From the NCBI RefSeq assembly GCF_015209505.1, contig NZ_JADEYC010000015.1, positions 1 through 64,000 on the forward strand: a stretch of 64,000 nt of DNA. Reading direction: 5' to 3'. Numbering within the stretch: the first letter of the stretch is position 1; every line of letters starts with the position of its first letter. Under the pieces are notes generated by a model, which saw nothing but the letters and a program-made list of their open reading frames with translations, ran no database searches and was not told the origin of the DNA. The DNA comes from Saccharopolyspora montiporae (GTDB taxonomy: Bacteria > Actinomycetota > Actinomycetes > Mycobacteriales > Pseudonocardiaceae). Of this stretch, positions 8,573-17,242 are shown in pieces. The translations under genes were made by a program, and so were the position numbers.

Positions 8573-9040
8573 TCAGACCGAGGGGCGCACGACCAGCACC
8601 GGGCACGCCGCGTGCCGCACGCACTGCTCGGCGACCGAGCCCAGCATCAGCCCCGCGAAACCGCCGCGTCCGCGATGCCCCACCACGAGCAGGTCGGCGC
8701 CCTTCGACGCGGACAGCAGCGCTTGCGGCGGCGGGGAGTGCACGGCGTGGATGTGCGCGGCCGCGGCGCGCTGCTCGGCGAGCTGCCCGGCCACGACCTG
8801 CCGGGTGTCCGCGGCGACCGTCTCGTGGAACGCGTCCATGCTCGGGATGGTGTTCGGCGGGCAGTCCGTCGGGCGCGGTGCGGTGCGGATGCTCCAGGCG
8901 CGCACCACGTGCAACAGCGCGTCGCGGCGCTGCGCCTCCTCGTCGGCCAGCTGCAGTGCGCGCACCGACGAGGCCGAACCGTCCACGCCCACCACGACGC
9001 CGCCGTCGATCTGCACTTGCTGGATCGTCTCGTCTGCCAC
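8573..9040 (-). CDS. Universal stress protein (UspA family)
   Basis: 155 residues from GTG 9040 with a GTGGGG ribosome binding site; the open frame extends to 9232 but that extension lacks family similarity. The N-terminus VVVGVDGSASSVRAL and the C-terminal ATP-binding signature GHRGRGGFAGLMLGSVA followed by CPVLVV define a single-domain ATP-binding UspA protein. Such proteins act in the cytoplasm in stress or dormancy responses. The gene stands alone on the minus strand and diverges from the unknown gene at 9269. I see no DosR-type box in the 228-base upstream gap. Confidence 0.88.
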   Translation of the reverse strand: MADETIQQVQIDGGVVVGVDGSASSVRALQLADEEAQRRDALLHVVRAWSIRTAPRPTDCPPNTIPSMDAFHETVAADTRQVVAGQLAEQRAAAAHIHAVHSPPPQALLSASKGADLLVVGHRGRGGFAGLMLGSVAEQCVRHAACPVLVVRPSV

Positions 9041-9268
9041 GTCCCCACTGCAGCGGTCGGGCGGGGTGCTGTCGAGCCGAACTGCCGAGCTCGACCTGAT
9101 GCGATGCAAAGCTGTGATGTGCACCACAAAACACTCGGCGGTGTCCTGCGGCACATCGGCTGTGGTAAGGGATGAGGGGGATGTCTTCGAACCAGTGCTG
9201 CTTGGAGGGCATGCGCTGAACCGGGCGGGCACGGCCCGCCGTTTCCAACAGCAGACGGGGTGTGGCCG

Positions 9269-9832
9269 ATGGTGCAGTCAACCGGGTGGTCGGCGTTCCA
9301 GCCGCAGCACAGCAGCGCGCCGGCCGCGGAGGACGTGCGGCTGGAACCGGTGCCGCGGCTGGAGTGGGCACTGGCCGCCGAAGGGCATCCCCCGTCGCTG
9401 AGCGGCGCATCCCCGGCCTCGTTGCGTCGCAGCTGGGTGCATACCGCTCCCGAAGCCCAGGTGCTGGAGCTGTTCCGCAAGCTGCACGGATCGGCGCGGC
9501 GGTTACCCGCCCCGTGGTGGCTGCGCGCGCTGGACCGCGGTGAACTGCCCGGCAGGCAGGCCGCTTTCGAGATCGAGGACGCGGTGCACGCGACGTTGCG
9601 GAGGCCCGGTTGGGTGTTCGTGCCGTGGGTCGGTGTCGGCGAGTCCGGGTTCTGGGAGTACGCGCCGTCCGATCGCGGGGCCGTGCAGGTGCCCACCGCG
9701 GTGGTGCTGACCGACGAGCATCCCGGCTGGCTCAACGCGCTGCCCGCGCACGCCGAGGCCCCGCCGCGGCCGGTCCCGGTGGCCGGTCCGGAGCGGCTGG
9801 CCGCGGAGCTCGCGCGCATCGAGTCCTGGTGA
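9269..9832 (+). CDS. Conserved-looking unknown protein
   Basis: 187 residues from ATG 9269 (ACGGGG ribosome binding site) or from GTG 9260. The protein is cytosolic, with no signal peptide or membrane segment. Recognisable runs include RPGWVFVPWVGVGESGFWEYAP and AVQVPTAVVLTDEHPGWL, which read like real, well-coded protein with strong third-position GC. I do not recognise the family. It precedes trmB by 51 bases on the same strand, so the two may be cotranscribed. Confidence 0.65.
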   Translation: MVQSTGWSAFQPQHSSAPAAEDVRLEPVPRLEWALAAEGHPPSLSGASPASLRRSWVHTAPEAQVLELFRKLHGSARRLPAPWWLRALDRGELPGRQAAFEIEDAVHATLRRPGWVFVPWVGVGESGFWEYAPSDRGAVQVPTAVVLTDEHPGWLNALPAHAEAPPRPVPVAGPERLAAELARIESW

Positions 9833-9883
9833 CGTCGCGGCCGGTGCCGGTGTGCCGGTTCCGGTTTGCGACAATCGGTGCTC

Positions 9884-10624
9884 GTGAACGCTTCTGACCA
9901 GCAGGTTCCCCATCGGCGGACGGTCGTCAGCTACGTCCAGCGCGGCGAGCGGATGACCGCCGGCCAGCAGCGCGCCTGGGATCGGCACTGGGATGAGCTG
10001 GGGGCGGACGTCTCCGCGCTGCCCGAGGGGCCGCTCGCCGCCGACTCGTGGTTCGGCAGGCGCGCTCCGCTGGTGCTGGAGATCGGCTCCGGGATGGGCG
10101 AGACCACCGCGCAGCTGGTGGCCGCCGAGCCGGAGGTGAACTACCTCGCGGTGGAGGTCTACAAGCCGGGCTTGGCGCAGCTGCTGCTGCGGGCGGAAGG
10201 CGCCGAGGTGTCGAACCTGCGGGTGCTGCGCGGCGACGCCTCGGTGCTGCTGCGCGAGCACATCGAGCCGGGTGCGCTGTCCGAGGTCCGCATCTACTTC
10301 CCCGACCCGTGGCCGAAGAAGCGGCACCACAAGCGCAGGCTGGTGCAGCCGCCGGTCGTCGAGCTGATCGCCACCCGGTTGCGCCCGGGCGGGGTGCTGC
10401 ACCTGGCCACCGACTGGACCGACTACGCCGAGCAGATGATGGAGGTCTGCTCGGCGGAACCGCTGCTGCGCAACCGGTTTTCGGCCGAGCCGGGCGGTTG
10501 GGCTCCGCGACCCCCGTGGCGGCCGGTCACCAAGTTCGAGAACCGGGCGCACGAGGAAGGGCGCGCGGTGCACGACCTCATCTTCGAGCGCGCCGACGAG
10601 CCGGAACCCGCCGCGGACCGCTGA
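9884..10624 (+). CDS. trmB: tRNA (guanine-N7-)-methyltransferase
   Basis: 246 residues from GTG 9884; in-frame codons upstream to 9866 are less likely. The SAM-binding motif is LEIGSGMGETTAQL, followed by the acidic VEVYKPGL motif, and the hallmark FPDPWPKKRHHKRR block of TrmB is intact, as is the later TDWTDYAEQM. The enzyme makes m7G46 in the tRNA variable loop. Length is normal for actinobacterial TrmB. There is no clear ribosome binding site, so the transcript may be leaderless. Confidence 0.95.
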   Translation: MNASDQQVPHRRTVVSYVQRGERMTAGQQRAWDRHWDELGADVSALPEGPLAADSWFGRRAPLVLEIGSGMGETTAQLVAAEPEVNYLAVEVYKPGLAQLLLRAEGAEVSNLRVLRGDASVLLREHIEPGALSEVRIYFPDPWPKKRHHKRRLVQPPVVELIATRLRPGGVLHLATDWTDYAEQMMEVCSAEPLLRNRFSAEPGGWAPRPPWRPVTKFENRAHEEGRAVHDLIFERADEPEPAADR

Positions 10625-10634
10625 GCGGCCGCCG

Positions 10635-10901
10635 TCAGCGCACCGGGTGCGGGGTCTTGGTCCGCGCGACGCAGGTCGTCCCGGTGCGCCGCGGGCGGGT
10701 CGCCATCGGGACGGTCGGCCGCGGTGCGGCCTGCTGCGCCGCGGCTTGCGGAGCACCGGCCCGCCCGGGCCGCGCCACCGGGGATGTCCGGGACCGCCTG
10801 CGCGCCTGCTCGACCTCCTGCAGCGGTGAGCTCAGCGACATGAGCAGCAGAATGGCGGCCGCGAGCAGGGCACCCGCGGTGCCGGCGATGGTGGTGAGCA
10901 T
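10635..10901 (-). CDS. Small single-pass membrane protein
   Basis: 88 residues from ATG 10901, preceded by a GGGAGGT ribosome binding site; a longer frame from 10940 is possible. One hydrophobic helix (TIAGTAGALLAAAILLLMSL) begins at about residue 3, followed by a basic, Pro/Ala-rich cytoplasmic tail. No family recognised. It converges on trmB with only ten bases between the stops. Confidence 0.5.
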   Translation of the reverse strand: MLTTIAGTAGALLAAAILLLMSLSSPLQEVEQARRRSRTSPVARPGRAGAPQAAAQQAAPRPTVPMATRPRRTGTTCVARTKTPHPVR

Positions 10902-11059
10902 GTCTGGGACCTCCCGCTGATCGATTGCTGCGCTCAGCATCGCCGGACGGGTCCGGCGCGCGGATCATCCGCTCGGCCCGCTTCCCGTGGCCTGCCGGCC
11001 ATCCCCGCCCCGGCCGATCGGCCGAGGGCATGTGGCGGTAGGCGCACTACGGTCGCGGT

Positions 11060-12838
11060 GTGACCGAACCACCCCTCGCGCAGCCCCGGGAAGCACCACC
11101 GCCGGAATCGCCGGCGCAGCGCCTGCCGTTCCAAGCCGCCGCGTGGTTGGTGCGGTGGGTGCCGGTTCCGGTCATCGCGCTGGCGGCGTTCGGCGACGGT
11201 GTGCGGGGGTTGAGCGACGGTGGCCCGCTGGTGCTGCCGGGGCTCGCGCTCCAGGTGCTGCTGGCCCTGCTCGCCCCGTACCGGCCGCTGGCCGCTGCGC
11301 TGGGCGTGCTGCCGGTGCTGGTGCTGCAGACCGCGGCGCTGGCGGTCACCGGGACGGAGGTGGACCACCTCGGTCTGGAGGGCATCCACCCCACGGAGAA
11401 CCTGGTCGGCCTGCTGGTGGTCTTCCACGTGTGCCGCGGGCTGCGCCTGGCGCCTGCCGTGTCGGCGACCGCGGCGTTGGTGCTCGGCTGCGTGTTCACC
11501 TCGGTGCTGCGCGCCGGGGTGCTGGAAGGCCCGTTCCCCGGGGCGAACGCGCCGATCACCGCGGGATTCGGACTGCTGCAGCTGGTGCTGGTGATCGGTA
11601 CCGCGCTGTACCTGCGCGGCTGGCTGACCGGCGGGGAACTCGGTCCCGGACGGGCCCTGCTGCGCGTGCAGTGGCCGGTGGCCGCCGGGCTGAGCATCCT
11701 GCTGTTCCTGGACTTCGTGAACTACGTCGGACGGACGTTCACCGCCGTTCCGCTGCTGCTGGTGTGCACCGTGCTCATGTCCGCGCTGGCCGTGGTCGCG
11801 CCGCGGCGCCCGGTGCAGGCCGCGCTGCTGGGCGCGGTGGTGCCGGTGCTGACCACGGTCGGCATCGCGGTGCTCGACGGGGATTCGGACGGCCTGCTGG
11901 AGACCGCGCCGCTGTCCACCGCGGCGTCCGGGGCGCTGCTGATCGGGTACGTCATCCGGCACGAGCGGCCCGAGCGTGCGGCGTGGGCGACCGGGGCCGT
12001 CGTGCTGTCCGGGCTGGTGAGCATCACGCCGCTCACCAATCCCCGGCAGGTGCTCGGCGACGTGATGTACCTGGCGTTCGCGGTGATGCTGCTGATCATC
12101 GCCGCCGGCGGCGGGTGGTACCTGCGGGCGCGGGACGCAGAACGGGCGCGGTCGGTGGCCACCGCGGTCTCCGACGCGCAGCAGGCGGAGCGGATGGCGC
12201 TGGCCCGCGAACTGCACGACGTGGTCGCGCACCACGTGACCGGGATCGTGGTGCAGGCCCAGGCCGCGCAGCACGTCGCGGCGGACAACCCGCAGGCGGC
12301 CGCCGGGGCGCTCGGCGCCATCTCGGACAGCGGGTCCGAGGCGCTGGCCGCGATGCGCAGGCTGGTGGGCGGCATGCGCGGTGCGGAGACGGGTCCGGAA
12401 CACGCCACCACCGACCTGCGCGCCGACCTGCGCTCGCTCGTGCAGCACGCGGAGCAGCGAAAATCCGGCCCGCACCCCGATTTCCAGCTCGACGTGCGGT
12501 TGCCCGGACCGGTCCCGGGGGACATCGGCCGCTCCGCGCTGCGGATCGTGCAGGAGGCGCTGACGAACGTGGAGCGGCACGGAGTCGGGGTGACCTCGGT
12601 GCGCATCCGGGTGCGCACCGACGGCGGCGACCTGGTCGTGCAGGTCGCCGACGACGGCCGGCCCGCCCGCGCGCAACCGCTCGGCGGACCCGGGGGATAC
12701 GGTCTGGTCGGCATGCGCGAGCGCGTCGAGCTGCTCGGCGGTCGGTTCGCCGCCGGACCCGGCGGTGCGGGCTGGTGCGTCGAGGTCGTGCTGCCCCGAG
12801 GAGAGGACTGCGATGATCCGGGTACTGATCGCCGATGA
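11060..12838 (+). CDS. NarL-type sensor histidine kinase
   Basis: 592 residues from GTG 11060. Roughly ten hydrophobic segments in residues 30-370 make an unusually large membrane sensor region. The dimerisation/phosphoacceptor region ELHDVVAHHVTGIVVQAQAAQ places the phosphorylated His at 386 (HisKA_3 type). The C-terminal ATPase domain has VQEALTNVERHG (N box), VADDG (G1) and GGYGLVGMRERVELLGG. The 3' end overlaps the response regulator gene by 26 bases. The signal is unknown; membrane-embedded sensors of this type usually respond to cell-envelope or antibiotic stress. Confidence 0.92.
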   Translation: MTEPPLAQPREAPPPESPAQRLPFQAAAWLVRWVPVPVIALAAFGDGVRGLSDGGPLVLPGLALQVLLALLAPYRPLAAALGVLPVLVLQTAALAVTGTEVDHLGLEGIHPTENLVGLLVVFHVCRGLRLAPAVSATAALVLGCVFTSVLRAGVLEGPFPGANAPITAGFGLLQLVLVIGTALYLRGWLTGGELGPGRALLRVQWPVAAGLSILLFLDFVNYVGRTFTAVPLLLVCTVLMSALAVVAPRRPVQAALLGAVVPVLTTVGIAVLDGDSDGLLETAPLSTAASGALLIGYVIRHERPERAAWATGAVVLSGLVSITPLTNPRQVLGDVMYLAFAVMLLIIAAGGGWYLRARDAERARSVATAVSDAQQAERMALARELHDVVAHHVTGIVVQAQAAQHVAADNPQAAAGALGAISDSGSEALAAMRRLVGGMRGAETGPEHATTDLRADLRSLVQHAEQRKSGPHPDFQLDVRLPGPVPGDIGRSALRIVQEALTNVERHGVGVTSVRIRVRTDGGDLVVQVADDGRPARAQPLGGPGGYGLVGMRERVELLGGRFAAGPGGAGWCVEVVLPRGEDCDDPGTDRR

Positions 12839-13469
12839 CCAGGACCTGGTGCGCGCCGGGTTCCGGATGATCCTGGAGTCGCAGGACGACATCGAGGTGG
12901 TCGCTGACGTCGCCGACGGGCGCGAAGCGGTGCGGCTGGCCCGGGAGAAGCGCCCGGACGTGTGCCTGATGGACATCCGGATGCCGGTCGTGGACGGACT
13001 GGCGGCGACCGAGCAGCTGGCCGGACCGGACGTCGCCGACCCGGTGAAGGTCGTCGTGGTCACCACTTTCGACCTCGACGAGTACGTGCAGCGCGCCCTG
13101 CAACTCGGCGCCAGCGGATTCCTGCTCAAAGACGCGGGACCGCAGCTGCTGCTGGAAGCGGTGCGCGCCGCGGTGCGCGGGGACGCACTGGTGTCCCCGC
13201 AGATCACCGTCCGACTGCTGCGGCACTTCGCCCGGCCCGCGGCCGAGTCCCGGGACGCCGGGACGCCGGTGACCGCGCTGACCAACCGCGAACTCGACGT
13301 GGTGCGCGCCACGGCCCGCGGGCTGACCAACGGCGAGATCGGCCAGGAGTTGTACATGTCGCTGTCCACGGTGAAAACGCACCTGGCCGCTGCGCAGTCC
13401 AAGATCGGCGCGCGCAACCGGGTGGAGGCCGCAGCCTGGGCCTGGCGCAGCGGCCTGCTGGACGGCTGA
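12813..13469 (+). CDS. NarL/LuxR-type response regulator
   Basis: 218 residues from ATG 12813 with a GAGGAG-type ribosome binding site; it starts inside the kinase gene. The receiver domain has DD at 8-9, phosphoacceptor Asp54 in LMDIRMP, and a conserved Lys in GFLLKDAG. The C-terminal LuxR helix-turn-helix reads LTNRELDVVRATARGLTNGEIGQELYMSLSTVKTHL. It is the cognate partner of the adjacent kinase. Target genes are not evident; the tiny membrane ORF and amidohydrolase downstream are candidates only by position. Confidence 0.95.
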   Translation: MIRVLIADDQDLVRAGFRMILESQDDIEVVADVADGREAVRLAREKRPDVCLMDIRMPVVDGLAATEQLAGPDVADPVKVVVVTTFDLDEYVQRALQLGASGFLLKDAGPQLLLEAVRAAVRGDALVSPQITVRLLRHFARPAAESRDAGTPVTALTNRELDVVRATARGLTNGEIGQELYMSLSTVKTHLAAAQSKIGARNRVEAAAWAWRSGLLDG

Positions 13470-13559
13470 TCCGCGGGCGGATCCGCGAGCCTTCCGGCCG
13501 ACCGCGCTCCGGCCGCCGGACCGAGGTGCGCACCGCCCGCGCCGGGCGAGGATCCCGGC

Positions 13560-13667
13560 ATGACACGACGAACGCAGGACGTCGCCGTCGCGGCGGCGCT
13601 GCTGTGCGCGGCCGCGGCCGCGGGGACGGCGATGGTACTGCTCCTCGGCGGGGCGGGTGCCGGATGA
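13560..13667 (+). CDS. Possible 35-residue membrane peptide
   Basis: ATG 13560 opens a 35-codon frame beginning MTRRTQDVAVAAALLC and ending LLLGGAGAG, with GCGAGGAT nine bases upstream as a possible ribosome binding site. It would form a single transmembrane helix with an N-terminal basic patch. It lies between the response regulator and the amidohydrolase. Such short Ala/Gly-rich frames can arise by chance in this GC content, so the call is tentative. Confidence 0.35.
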   Translation: MTRRTQDVAVAAALLCAAAAAGTAMVLLLGGAGAG

Positions 13668-13679
13668 CCGTGCGGCAGA

Positions 13680-15020
13680 ATGCGGGGCATGCCGATCGCA
13701 CTCCGCCTCTACGCACCTGTCGTCCTGCCCTGCGATGCCGCCTGCTCGGTGGTCCGCGACGCGGTGGTGGACGTCGATGCGGACGGCCGGATCCTGTACT
13801 GCGGTCCGCGCACGTCGGCACCGGAACGCTCCCCGGACGCGAATGTGCGGGAGTGCAGCGGGATCCTGCTACCCGGCCTGATCAACGCGCACGCGCACAG
13901 CCCGATGACGCCGCTGCGCGGGATGGGTGCCGACCTGCCGCTGCTGCGCTGGCTGCAGGAGGTCATCTGGCCCGCCGAAGCGCGGCTGCGCCCGGCCGAC
14001 ATCCGCGCGGGGATGCAGCTGGGCTGCGTGGAGATGCTGCGCGCCGGGGTCACCACCAGCGCGGAGATGTACTTCACCGGTGAGGCGGTGGCCGAGGCCG
14101 TGCTGCAGGTCGGATCGCGGGTGGTGTTGGCCCCGGCGGTGATCTCGGTGCCCGGGCTCAGCGGTGCGGACGGCTGGCGCGGCATGGTCGAGGGGATCAG
14201 CCGCTGGATCGACGCCGACGGGGTGCGGTTCGGCCCGGCCGACCGGGTGGAGCTGGGCTACGGACCGCATTCGGCCTACACGCTGCCGCCGGAGGCGCTG
14301 CGGGTGGTCGGCGAGCACGCGCAGCAGCGCGGGGCGCTGGTGCACATGCACGTGGCCGAGACCGCCGACGAGGACGCGGCGCAGCGGGCGGAATTCGGTT
14401 CGGTGCCCAGGCTGCTGCACGAGCTGGGCGTGCTGGACGGCCGGGTGCTGGCCGCGCATGCCGTGCACCTGTCCGATGCGGACATCGAGCTGTTGGTGCG
14501 CAACCGGGTGGGGGTGGCGCACTGCCCGGGGTCGAACGCCAAGCTCGCGTCCGGCACGGCGCGGCTGGTGGACCTGCTGCGGGCCGGGGTGCCGGTCGGT
14601 TTGGGCACCGACGGGCCGTCCAGCAACGATGACCTGGACCTGTGGGAGGAGATCCAGCTGGCCGGGTTGTTCGCGCGCTCCACCACCGGGGACGCCACCG
14701 CGCTCAGCGCGCCCGCCGCGCTGCTGGCCGCCACCCGCGGCGGGGCGGAAGCCCTGCAGCGCAACGACATCGGCGCCCTGGAGCCCGGCAGGTGGGCGGA
14801 TCTGGTGCACCTGGAAGTGGACAACCCGGCGTTCGTGTGCGGGCTGGACGCCTCGGATGACGAGCTACTGTCCAATGTGGTCTGGGCGGCGGGTTCCCGC
14901 TCGGTGCGCGATGCGTGGGTCGGCGGTGCGCAGGTGTTGCGCGACCGCGAGCCGACCCGGGTGGACCGGCGGTCGGTGCAGGCGGCCGCACGCACCACGG
15001 CGCGGCACGTGCGGGCCTGA
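13680..15020 (+). CDS. Amidohydrolase, S-adenosylhomocysteine/methylthioadenosine deaminase-like
   Basis: 446 residues from ATG 13680 (ATG 13689 is an alternative). The metal-binding HAH motif sits in LINAHAHSPM, followed by the MHVAET and AHAVHLSD histidine motifs and the terminal GTDGPSSNDDLDLWEE motif. This full set is that of the AtzA/SsnA/MtaD branch of amidohydrolases, which deaminate adenosine-type or other aminated heterocycles with one divalent metal. GADLPLLRWLQEVIWPAE is also typical. The exact substrate is uncertain. It converges with the SDR gene. Confidence 0.88.
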   Translation: MRGMPIALRLYAPVVLPCDAACSVVRDAVVDVDADGRILYCGPRTSAPERSPDANVRECSGILLPGLINAHAHSPMTPLRGMGADLPLLRWLQEVIWPAEARLRPADIRAGMQLGCVEMLRAGVTTSAEMYFTGEAVAEAVLQVGSRVVLAPAVISVPGLSGADGWRGMVEGISRWIDADGVRFGPADRVELGYGPHSAYTLPPEALRVVGEHAQQRGALVHMHVAETADEDAAQRAEFGSVPRLLHELGVLDGRVLAAHAVHLSDADIELLVRNRVGVAHCPGSNAKLASGTARLVDLLRAGVPVGLGTDGPSSNDDLDLWEEIQLAGLFARSTTGDATALSAPAALLAATRGGAEALQRNDIGALEPGRWADLVHLEVDNPAFVCGLDASDDELLSNVVWAAGSRSVRDAWVGGAQVLRDREPTRVDRRSVQAAARTTARHVRA

Positions 15021-15026
15021 CCGGGT

Positions 15027-15704
15027 TTACGCAGGGCGGACGATGATCTCGGTGAGGTGCGCGTCGGCACCGGCGTGCACCGCCGAGCTGATCGACGAGG
15101 CCACGGATTCGGGCCGCAGGTAGTGGTCCGGCTGGTACTCGGCACCTTCCTGGGCGCGGACGTCGCGCTGCATGTCGGTGGCGGTGCGCCCGGGGAAGAC
15201 CGAGGTCACCCGGACGTCGCTCTCCTCGGCGCGCAGCACGTCGCCGAACGCGCGCAGCGCGAACTTGCTGGCCGCGTAGACGCCCCAGTTGGGTTTGGCG
15301 GCCAGTCCGGCGCCGGAGTTGACCAGCACCACGTGCCCGTTCGCCGCGCGCAGCGCGGGCAGCAGCAACCGGGTGAGCTCGGTCACCGCGAACAGGTTCA
15401 CCTCGAAGGTGCGCCGCCAGGACTCGTTGCCGGTGTCGGCGACCGTCCCCAGCTCGATCAGCCCGGCGCTGTGCACCAGCACGTCCAGCCGGTCGATGTC
15501 CGCGGTGGCGGCGGCCACGGCGTCCGCGTCGGTGAGGTCGACCGGCCAGGCGCGGGCGCCGGGGAGTTCGGCGGTAAGGGATTCCAGGGCGGATGCGTCG
15601 CGGCCGCCGAGCAGCAGGTCGTGCGTGTCGGCGAGAGCGCGCGCGGTAGCGGCACCGATGCCTCGTGAGGCACCGGTGACCAGGGCAATCGGTCGTTCGG
15701 GCAT
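15027..15704 (-). CDS. Short-chain dehydrogenase/reductase
   Basis: 225 residues from ATG 15704. TGASRGIG at 10-17 binds the nicotinamide nucleotide, HSAG corresponds to the NNAG structural motif, and the catalytic Ser in VNSGAG and YAASK in GVYAASKFALRAFGD are present. It is a classical cytosolic SDR. The longer open frame running to 17162 is antisense to the MFS gene and not real. Substrate unknown. It ends six bases from the amidohydrolase stop. Confidence 0.88.
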   Translation of the reverse strand: MPERPIALVTGASRGIGAATARALADTHDLLLGGRDASALESLTAELPGARAWPVDLTDADAVAAATADIDRLDVLVHSAGLIELGTVADTGNESWRRTFEVNLFAVTELTRLLLPALRAANGHVVLVNSGAGLAAKPNWGVYAASKFALRAFGDVLRAEESDVRVTSVFPGRTATDMQRDVRAQEGAEYQPDHYLRPESVASSISSAVHAGADAHLTEIIVRPA

Positions 15705-15770
15705 GCTCCAACGGTAACTGCGCGCGCACGGCGGGCCGCGCGCAGCCCGTCCCAGTCCGTGGTCGTGGTC

Positions 15771-15800
15771 TTGACCCTGTCGAGTGATCAGGTTTAGGAC
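15771..15800 (+). promoter_or_regulatory. Promoter of MFS gene, leaderless type
   Basis: TTGACC (15771-15776) and TAGGAC (15795-15800) are separated by 18 bases, a good actinobacterial SigA-type pair. The GTG start at 15807 is only six bases beyond the -10 and lacks a ribosome binding site, so transcription probably begins at the start codon. Confidence 0.6.
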
Positions 15801-15806
15801 ATCCGG

Positions 15807-17159
15807 GTGAGCAGAGTCGATGCAGCCGCTGCTGCCGATCCCGGAGACCGGATCCTGCGCAAGGTCGCGATCCGGCTGATGCCGTTCCTGTGCCTGCTCT
15901 ACTTCGTCAACTACCTGGACCGGGTGAACATCGGGTTCGCCGGTCCGAACGGGATGAACGACGAACTGGGCATGACCGCCACGGTGTTCGGCCTGGCGTC
16001 GGGGATCTTCTTCCTCGGCTACCTGGTCCTGGAGGTGCCGAGCAACCTCGCGCTGCACCGGTTCGGGGCGCGCCGGTGGCTGGCCAGGATCATGATCAGC
16101 TGGGGAGTGGTCGCCACCGTGATGGCGTTCGTGCCGAACGCGACCACGCTCATCGTGCTGCGCTTCCTGCTGGGCGTGGCCGAGGCCGGCTTCTTCCCCG
16201 GAATCATCCTGTACCTGACCTACTGGTTCCCCGCGGCGCAGCGGGCCAAGGCGGTGGCGATGTTCATGGCCGCCGTCCCGATCTCCTCGGCGATCGGCGC
16301 CACCGTCTCCAGCGCGCTGATCAGCTCGGGCGAGGGCGTGTTCGGCCTGTCCGGCTGGCGGTTCATGTTCCTGGTCGAGGGGCTGCCCGCACTGCTGCTG
16401 GGCGTGGTGACCTGGTTCTACCTCACCGACCGGCCGTCCGCGGCGACGTGGTTGACCGCCGAGGAGCGGGACTGGCTGACCGGACAGCTGGAGCAGGAGC
16501 GGGCGCGCACCGAGTCCGAGCACAGCTGGCCGCTGCGCAAGGCGCTCACCCACCCGCGCATCCTCGCGCTGGCGTTCGTCTACTTCGGCATCTCCTACGG
16601 GCTCTACGCGCTCGGGTTCTTCCTGCCGACCATCGTCGCCGGTTTCGAGCAGCGGTTCGGCACCAGCATGTCCACTGTGGAGTCCGGACTGGTGACCGCG
16701 GCCCCGTACGTGGTGGGCGCTGTGGTGATGGTGTTCTGGGCCGCGCACGGCGACCGCCGCGGCGAGCGGGTCTGGCACGTGGCGCTGCCGATGCTCGTCG
16801 GCGGCGTGAGCATTCCGATCGCGCTGTACCTGGGCAATCCGTACGCGGCGATGGCCGCGGTGACCGTGTGCGCCATCGGGGTCTGCGCGGCGCTGCCCAC
16901 GTTCTGGGCGCTGCCGAGCAACTTCCTGGCCGGTGCGGCCGCCGCGGGCGGGATCGCGCTGATCAACTCGCTGGGCAACGTCAGCGGGTTCGCCGCCCCG
17001 TACGTGACCGGGGTGCTGACCGACCTGACCGGCACGGAGAACGCGGGCATGTGGGTCGTCGGCGCGGTGATGATCGCCGCCGCCCTGGTCGTCGTCTACC
17101 TCCGCGCCACACCCCGGGAGGACCAGCCCGCCGAATCCCTGACACGCGGGAATCCCTGA
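15807..17159 (+). CDS. MFS transporter, anion:cation symporter (ACS) family
   Basis: 450 residues from GTG 15807. Twelve hydrophobic segments are seen. The N-terminal CLLYFVNYLDRVNIGFA signature and the ALPTFWALPSNFLAGAAAAGGIALINSLGN motif are typical of ACS members that import aromatic or aliphatic carboxylates such as 4-hydroxyphenylacetate, tartrate or phthalate. The last residues (AESLTRGNP) are encoded by a 17-bp tandem repeat that continues past the stop. No catabolic cluster is linked, so substrate is unknown. Confidence 0.9.
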   Translation: MSRVDAAAAADPGDRILRKVAIRLMPFLCLLYFVNYLDRVNIGFAGPNGMNDELGMTATVFGLASGIFFLGYLVLEVPSNLALHRFGARRWLARIMISWGVVATVMAFVPNATTLIVLRFLLGVAEAGFFPGIILYLTYWFPAAQRAKAVAMFMAAVPISSAIGATVSSALISSGEGVFGLSGWRFMFLVEGLPALLLGVVTWFYLTDRPSAATWLTAEERDWLTGQLEQERARTESEHSWPLRKALTHPRILALAFVYFGISYGLYALGFFLPTIVAGFEQRFGTSMSTVESGLVTAAPYVVGAVVMVFWAAHGDRRGERVWHVALPMLVGGVSIPIALYLGNPYAAMAAVTVCAIGVCAALPTFWALPSNFLAGAAAAGGIALINSLGNVSGFAAPYVTGVLTDLTGTENAGMWVVGAVMIAAALVVVYLRATPREDQPAESLTRGNP

Positions 17160-17200
17160 CACCCGGCGATCCCTGACACCCGGGGAATCCCTGACACCGG
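17133..17200. repeat. Four 17-bp tandem repeats
   Basis: Units at 17133-17149, 17150-17166, 17167-17183 and 17184-17200 follow the pattern GAATCCCTGACACCCGG with few changes. The first unit and part of the second are coding for the MFS C-terminus, including its stop; the rest lies between that stop and the terminator. Confidence 0.85.
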
Positions 17201-17201
17201 A

Positions 17202-17237
17202 GAGCTCGGGCGTCCCGCCGGTGGGACGCCCGAGCTC
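17202..17237. terminator. Bidirectional terminator hairpin
   Basis: A perfect 15-bp stem, GAGCTCGGGCGTCCC (17202-17216) with its complement at 17223-17237, and a six-base loop. It sits between the convergent MFS and PhoX-type genes, so it can serve both. Confidence 0.8.
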
Positions 17238-17242
17238 GCGGG

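Noticed and set aside
8377..9099. Plus-strand frame opposite the UspA gene
   Set aside because: It starts without a ribosome binding site and runs antisense to uspA codons, giving an Arg/Ala/Pro-rich product.
10934..13690. 918-codon minus-strand frame opposite the two-component genes
   Set aside because: The plus-strand kinase and regulator have intact motifs; the antisense translation is low-complexity His/Gln/Arg.
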